From positions 62,001 through 126,000 of the forward strand of contig CAWCAT010000027.1 in the NCBI GenBank assembly GCA_963793625.1: a stretch of DNA of 64,000 nucleotides, read 5' to 3'. Within the stretch, counting starts at the first letter, position 1; every line of letters starts with the position of its first letter. Position numbers and translations under genes: made by a program. The notes under the pieces are model-generated. The model saw only the letters and a list, made by a program, of their open reading frames with translations. It did not search any database and was not told the DNA's origin. This document shows positions 59,431-64,000 of the stretch, in pieces. Source of the DNA: G963668605 sp963793625. GTDB lineage: Bacteria > Acidobacteriota > Terriglobia > Bryobacterales > Bryobacteraceae.

Positions 59431-62400
59431 ATGAGACGGATTTTTCTAACCTTCTTGGCATGCCTCCTGGGAGTTATTGCTGCGCTCGCGCAATCGCCCC
59501 AGGGAACGATTACTGGAACTATCACAGACTCGCAGGGTGGCCGAGTACCCGCAGCCGAGGTAGTGGCAACGCAGGTCGATACAAATTTGACCTTCCGGGC
59601 CAAGAGCTCGGACGACGGCACGTACGTAATTCCCAACCTGCCCGTGGGACAGTTCACAGTAACGGCCAGCGTGCCTGGATTTAAGATGGTGCGGCGCAAC
59701 GACGTGCAGGTCGAAGTGGCGCAGCGTATGCGCCTCGATTTCACTCTCGAAATTGGACAGCTAAGCGAAACGGTCACGGTAGCGGGTGAAGTAACTCGCG
59801 TGCGCACCGAAGAATCTTCGCTCGGAACAGTAGTCGAAAAGCGACGCATCGAGGAACTGCCGCTCAATGGCCGTCATGTCTTCAACCTGGTCAAGCTGGT
59901 AGCCGGAGTGCAACCATCTGACCGCGGCGCTGACGGCTTCGGCGAGATCACAAACCAGGGCTTCTCTCAAATCCACTTCAATGGCGGCCCTGTGTATGGC
60001 AATCAGTTCCTACTGGACGGCGGCGCAAACACAGTACCCGTTCACAACGAAATCGGCGTGGTCCCGATGGTGGATGCGGTGGAAGAGTTTAAGGTAGAGA
60101 CCAACTCACTGAAAGCTGAATACGGCCAGACGTCGGGCGGTATTGTCAATGTCGTTACGAAGGCGGGCACCAACGCACTGCACGGATCGCTTTACGAGTT
60201 TGTCCGCAATGACGCCATGGACGCACGCAACGCGTTTGCCACGCAGCCAGACAACAGCGGCCGCATCAAGCCGGTGCTGCGCTATAACCAATACGGCGGT
60301 ACAGTCGGTGGTCCGGTGTATATTCCGAAGCTGTATAACGGCAAGAACAAGACGTTCTTCTTCGCCGGTTATGAGCAGTGGCGCTTCCGCAACTCCGAGC
60401 TACGCTTTGCCAGCGTCCCTACGGCATTGCAGCGCGGTGGTGACTTTACAAATACCCGCGATGGACAGGGCAACCTGATCACGATCTTCGATCCGGCAAC
60501 CACGCGTGCCAACCCGAACGGCTCCGGCTTTATCCGCGACCCGCTAGCCGGCAACGTCGTCCCCAAAGGTCGCATGGATCCGCTCAGCCTGAAGGTGCTC
60601 GATTTCATCCCGCTGCCGAATGCCACCCCGATCAACCAGTTCACCAATACGAACAACTTCTACTCTCTGGCAGTGCAGCCCTCGAACCAGGGTGTTACCA
60701 ACTTACGTGCGGACCAGCGGTTCACTGATAAAGACAGTGCTTTTTTCCGTTACTCGGTCACACGCAACACTCGCTCGGGACAGGGCTACGGGCTTGGTCC
60801 GGCGGATCCTGACATCTTCGCTCGCATGGATCAGCGCGACAACTACGCCGCCATCTTCACCGAGACCCACATCTTTGCACCCACGGTAATCAATGAGTTT
60901 AAGCTCAGCGGAGCACGACAGAACTTGCCGTTCCAGTCGATCGGCTATGGCGGCGACTGGCCGCAGAAACTCGGGTACCCGAGCATCATTCCGCAGGACA
61001 TGTTTCCAGCGGTAACGATCGACGGCGTCCTGCAGATCGGCCCCACCTCGTTCTCGTTCGGCCACCGGGCGCAGCACAATGTCCAACTCGCCGACAGCCT
61101 GACCTGGATTAAGGGCAAGCACCAGATCAAATTCGGGATCGATCAGAAATGGGTACGTGAAAACTGGATCAACAAGTCGAACCCGTCCGGCCAATTCAAC
61201 TTCGGGGCCGGGCTCACGGGCAACCCGCAGAGTCCCGTCGGAACCGGCGTCGGCATGGCAACCTACCTCCTCGGCCAGGTAACGGGCGGCTCACTCGTGA
61301 TCCGCAATCACATGTCTTTCCACGCGTGGTCACTCGCCGGCTACGTCCAGGACGACATTAAGGTCACGCCGCGGCTCACCCTGAATCTCGGATTGCGCTA
61401 CGATCTTCGCTCCACACCGGTGGAACGTTGGAACCGTCACTCGAACTTTGAGCCGTACGCGACCAACCCCGACACCAAAATGCCAGGCACCCTCACCTAT
61501 GCCGGCGTAACAGCACCGCGCAACTTCGTCGACCGCAACAATTACGACTTCGGCCCGCGCGCCGGTTTCGCGTACGCCATGACGGCGGACGGCAAAACCG
61601 CCATTCGCGGCGGCTTCGGCATCGTCCACATGCTCACCGAGTCCTACGACATGCAGGCCGACAGTTCGAACTCGCTCGGATGGGAAGCCTCGACTCCGTT
61701 TACCTCTGTTCGCGGCGGCAACTTCCCAGCCTTCCAGTTCAGCCAGGGCCCCACATCGCTGGTGCAGCCTCTGGGGGCCGCCGGTGGTCCGTCGGCCTTC
61801 CGTGGCCAGAACGTGCGCGCACAAAACCGCAGCGCTGACCCCATGTACCTGGAACAGTGGAACCTCACATTGCAGCGCGAGATCCGTGGCCAGGTGGTGC
61901 TCACAGCGAGCTATGCCGGAAACCACGGTATTCACATTCCGGGCTCGAACTACAACCTCAACCAACTCGACCCGAAGTACTATACCCAGTACGGCTTGGC
62001 CCTGCAGGATCAGCTTCCGAATCCTTACTTCGGCCAGATCACGAGCGGCGGACTCTCCGGCGCAACCGTATCTCGCGCTCAGTTGCTGCTACCCTATCCC
62101 GATTACGGCAGCGTCATGACTATGGCGAATCACGGCAATTCGAGCATCTATCACTCCCTTCAGTTGAACGCTGAAAAACGCTTTGCCAAAGGCATCAGCG
62201 CTCTCGCTTCCTACACCAACGGCAAGGTAATTGACGAGAGCTATTCGAGCGCCGGCAGCTCCGGTGAGACCGGCGATTTCCGTATTGGCCGCCTTGACCG
62301 GCGTGTAGACCGCGCCATTGACCAGGACGACATCTCGCAACGCCTTGTCGTGAGCGGAGTCTTCGAACTCCCCTTCGGCAAAGGCAAGATGCTGCTCGGG

Positions 62401-62886
62401 AATGCCAGCGGCATCGTCAACCAGATCGTCGGAGGCTGGCAGGTCAATACCGTGACCACCGCGCAAACCGGTCACCCGCTGGCCGTACGCGGAGCCAATA
62501 ACTTCGCGCTCAACTGGCCGAACGTGGTGAAGGACCCAACGCTTTCGGGCGATAACCGCGGCATCCTTCAATGGTTTGACACCACCGCTTTCCAGAACCC
62601 GCCCGACTTCGTCGTCGGCAACGCGCCCCGCCAACTGCCGAACACGCGCGGCCCGGGCATGATCCAGGTGGACTTCTCCGCATTCAAGGGCTTCCACTTC
62701 AGTGAACGCAAATCGCTAGATTTCCGCGCTGAGGCGTTCAACTTCCTGAACCATGTAAACCCTAATGATCCGGGTGTCAGCTTCTCGCCCAACCGTCAAG
62801 GGCAGAATACGAATGCAGGCTTCGGCCGCATCACCAGTGCGATGAAGGCGCGTAGCATTCAATTGGGATTGCGCTTCAGCTTCTAG
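59431..62886 (+). CDS. TonB-dependent receptor, Oar-like, with carboxypeptidase-regulatory domain
   Basis: AGGAG precedes ATG 59431. Signal peptide (1-22), a CarboxypepD_reg domain (about 27-105, GTITGTITDSQGGRVPAAEV, VIPNLPVGQFTVTASVPGFK), a plug (IEELPLNGRHVFNLVKLVAGVQP, FLLDGG) and the barrel to residue 1151, ending AMKARSIQLGLRFSF. It probably forms a unit with the FAD oxidoreductase. A clear terminator follows at 62905. Substrate unknown. Confidence 0.92.
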   Translation: MRRIFLTFLACLLGVIAALAQSPQGTITGTITDSQGGRVPAAEVVATQVDTNLTFRAKSSDDGTYVIPNLPVGQFTVTASVPGFKMVRRNDVQVEVAQRMRLDFTLEIGQLSETVTVAGEVTRVRTEESSLGTVVEKRRIEELPLNGRHVFNLVKLVAGVQPSDRGADGFGEITNQGFSQIHFNGGPVYGNQFLLDGGANTVPVHNEIGVVPMVDAVEEFKVETNSLKAEYGQTSGGIVNVVTKAGTNALHGSLYEFVRNDAMDARNAFATQPDNSGRIKPVLRYNQYGGTVGGPVYIPKLYNGKNKTFFFAGYEQWRFRNSELRFASVPTALQRGGDFTNTRDGQGNLITIFDPATTRANPNGSGFIRDPLAGNVVPKGRMDPLSLKVLDFIPLPNATPINQFTNTNNFYSLAVQPSNQGVTNLRADQRFTDKDSAFFRYSVTRNTRSGQGYGLGPADPDIFARMDQRDNYAAIFTETHIFAPTVINEFKLSGARQNLPFQSIGYGGDWPQKLGYPSIIPQDMFPAVTIDGVLQIGPTSFSFGHRAQHNVQLADSLTWIKGKHQIKFGIDQKWVRENWINKSNPSGQFNFGAGLTGNPQSPVGTGVGMATYLLGQVTGGSLVIRNHMSFHAWSLAGYVQDDIKVTPRLTLNLGLRYDLRSTPVERWNRHSNFEPYATNPDTKMPGTLTYAGVTAPRNFVDRNNYDFGPRAGFAYAMTADGKTAIRGGFGIVHMLTESYDMQADSSNSLGWEASTPFTSVRGGNFPAFQFSQGPTSLVQPLGAAGGPSAFRGQNVRAQNRSADPMYLEQWNLTLQREIRGQVVLTASYAGNHGIHIPGSNYNLNQLDPKYYTQYGLALQDQLPNPYFGQITSGGLSGATVSRAQLLLPYPDYGSVMTMANHGNSSIYHSLQLNAEKRFAKGISALASYTNGKVIDESYSSAGSSGETGDFRIGRLDRRVDRAIDQDDISQRLVVSGVFELPFGKGKMLLGNASGIVNQIVGGWQVNTVTTAQTGHPLAVRGANNFALNWPNVVKDPTLSGDNRGILQWFDTTAFQNPPDFVVGNAPRQLPNTRGPGMIQVDFSAFKGFHFSERKSLDFRAEAFNFLNHVNPNDPGVSFSPNRQGQNTNAGFGRITSAMKARSIQLGLRFSF

Positions 62887-62904
62887 GCTAGCGCGATACT
62901 CAAC

Positions 62905-62949
62905 AAGGCCGGCTTTCCTCCGCGAGGTGGGAAGTCGGCCTTTTCTTTT
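62905..62949 (+). terminator. Rho-independent terminator after the TonB receptor
   Basis: AAGGCCGGCTTTCC and GGGAAGTCGGCC pair with two mismatches around a short loop and are followed by TTTTCTTTT. It separates the receptor from the TIR-STAND gene. Confidence 0.8.
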
Positions 62950-62968
62950 GTCCGCTACGATGGTTTGA

Positions 62969-64000
62969 ATGCTCGACATTTCCATTTGCTACGCTCAGGC
63001 GGACCGAGAGATTGCTTTGGCTGTGGCGGCTCGGTTGTCTATGGGGGCGGAGGCCAATGTCTCCATGGATGAGTGCTCGAAGCATGGACTGCCTTCCAGT
63101 TGGACTGGTAGTGCGGTTGTGTTGGCATTGTCTTCGAACTCCGTTCCGGTGCGCTTTGATCGTGCGGAGTGGGCTGGCCTGCTGGACCACTCCACGGCTT
63201 CCGTGGCTTGTCTGATGATCGACGAGTGCGCATATCCGCCATTGTTTGAGCGCAAGAATTTTTATCGCTGGAACGCAGGATCGATTGAGACGCTTCGTGC
63301 AATGGAGCGGTGGGCGATTGGGTTGCGTGATCAACCAGAGCAGGCTGGATTCACACCGGCGCGCCTGCCGTGGTTTGAAGGGCGTCAAAGAGAATTGGAC
63401 CTACTCTGGCAGACGCTGGTCGATCGCGCAGGTACTGTGGTGCTTGTACAGCCTGAACCGGGTAGCGGCAAGACGAGCCTGGCACAGGAGTTCGCACGGC
63501 AGGCCTTGGCGCATTTCCGCGAGATTCGCTGGAACGCGCCGGGCGGTGATGGACGCATACTGCACGTGCTCGATGATGTCAGTAATTCCCTGCCCTTCCC
63601 GATTTCGGCTGATTCCCGAGCTTCTGTTTTGATGACTACGCGATTCCGCGATCTCGAAGTGCTGCAGAATACAATCGTGATCGAACTGGAGAAGTGCTCC
63701 GCACCAATGTTGCGCTTTCCGGAGGAGCCGGAGGACGTGCGGCTCTGGAAATCAATGGCGGCGTGCCGGGCAGATGGATTCCCGCTGGAACTGGCGGTGC
63801 GGATCGCCGATATTCCTGCCAGTAAGGCTCGTTCCGCATGTGAGCGGCTGGCTGAGTTCCGCCTGCTGGACCCATTCGATGAAGATGGACCTCGTCTGCG
63901 GCTTAACGCCTTCTCGATAGCGGCTGCGGGCGCCACTCACAGGCGGCGGCACGCGGAGGTATTGCGGCAAGAGTTTTGCCGTTGGGCCAAATATCCGGAG
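62969..64000 (+). CDS. TIR-like / STAND (NB-ARC-type) NTPase, 3' end outside window
   Basis: The frame from ATG 62969 stays open for 344 codons to the window edge. Residues about 1-105 look like a TIR-type domain (DISICYAQADREIALAVAARL, then VVLALSSNSVPVRFDRAEW and ASVACLMIDECAYPPLFERKNFY). An NB-ARC/STAND NTPase follows: FEGRQRELDLLWQTL, Walker A EPGSGKTS with K168, Walker B ILHVLDDV around D202-D203, and a sensor VLMTTRF near 220-226. The C-terminal sensor repeats, expected in this family, are beyond the window. Such proteins act in phage defence or signalling, with TIR domains that degrade NAD or assemble. A catalytic glutamate cannot be assigned by eye. Confidence 0.78.
   Translation, partial: MLDISICYAQADREIALAVAARLSMGAEANVSMDECSKHGLPSSWTGSAVVLALSSNSVPVRFDRAEWAGLLDHSTASVACLMIDECAYPPLFERKNFYRWNAGSIETLRAMERWAIGLRDQPEQAGFTPARLPWFEGRQRELDLLWQTLVDRAGTVVLVQPEPGSGKTSLAQEFARQALAHFREIRWNAPGGDGRILHVLDDVSNSLPFPISADSRASVLMTTRFRDLEVLQNTIVIELEKCSAPMLRFPEEPEDVRLWKSMAACRADGFPLELAVRIADIPASKARSACERLAEFRLLDPFDEDGPRLRLNAFSIAAAGATHRRRHAEVLRQEFCRWAKYPE

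Noticed and set aside
1..64000. CRISPR array, rRNA operon, cobalamin or other riboswitch
   Set aside because: No regularly spaced repeats, no rRNA signature stretches and no conserved riboswitch boxes were seen on reading through.

Overview
The window looks like an Acidobacteriota chromosome, most likely from the Solibacter/Bryobacter side of the phylum. The grounds are a high-GC genome of medium gene density, two very large Oar-like TonB-dependent receptors with an N-terminal carboxypeptidase-regulatory domain, many secreted beta-propeller (YVTN/PD40) proteins, small secreted lipocalin-like repeat proteins, and an mreBCD-mrdA-rodA-rng cluster. This placement is inferred from gene content only.

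Layout. 1-14 kb: an MscS-type channel (cut by the window edge), a Tat-exported UxuA-like TIM-barrel protein, a truncated TolB-like gene, several secreted or envelope proteins (a repeat protein, a SYLF protein, a DUF3011-porin fusion, DUF502, AsmA, a lipocalin-like protein) and a YVTN-propeller phosphoesterase. 14.2-16.3 kb: a DUF5131 / TcmP pair, a poorly understood three-cysteine protein with its partner. 16.4-22.5 kb: a rearranged, partly duplicated zone with two near-identical secreted beta-helix proteins, two partial copies of a molybdate-related segment (Mop plus a PBP-like domain), a TonB-receptor tail and a scrap of a lipocalin-like gene. 22.6-28.5 kb: a TonB receptor followed 1 nt later by a two-domain esterase gene broken by two frameshifts. 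28.6 kb: tail of an IS transposase. 29.2-35.1 kb: a tightly packed operon ending in PduS-like and PduT-like bacterial-microcompartment genes, preceded by sugar-phosphate type enzymes. 35-42 kb: chemoreceptor, RecX, a Weimberg-type dehydratase/dehydrogenase pair, and a TPM / nucleotidyltransferase / LemA operon. 42-45 kb: exported RidA, a decayed SDR gene and a propeller lipoprotein. 45-54 kb: the cell-shape operon mreB-mreC-mreD-mrdA-rodA followed by an RNase E/G with a huge acidic insert. 54.9-57.0 kb: tRNA-Ser(GGA) carrying a 2.0-kb one-gene island bounded by a perfect 21-bp direct repeat. 57-63 kb: msrA, an FAD oxidoreductase and a second TonB receptor. 62.97 kb to the end: a TIR-like / STAND NTPase gene running off the window.

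Most interesting points: the integrase-less tRNA-Ser island; the DUF5131-TcmP pair; the microcompartment operon with only one shell protein; the TIR-STAND gene at the right edge; and the mosaic duplication at 16.5-21.8 kb. Several otherwise good genes carry single-base frameshifts, often loss of one base from a G or C triplet. These may be real pseudogenes or assembly errors, and I flag each.
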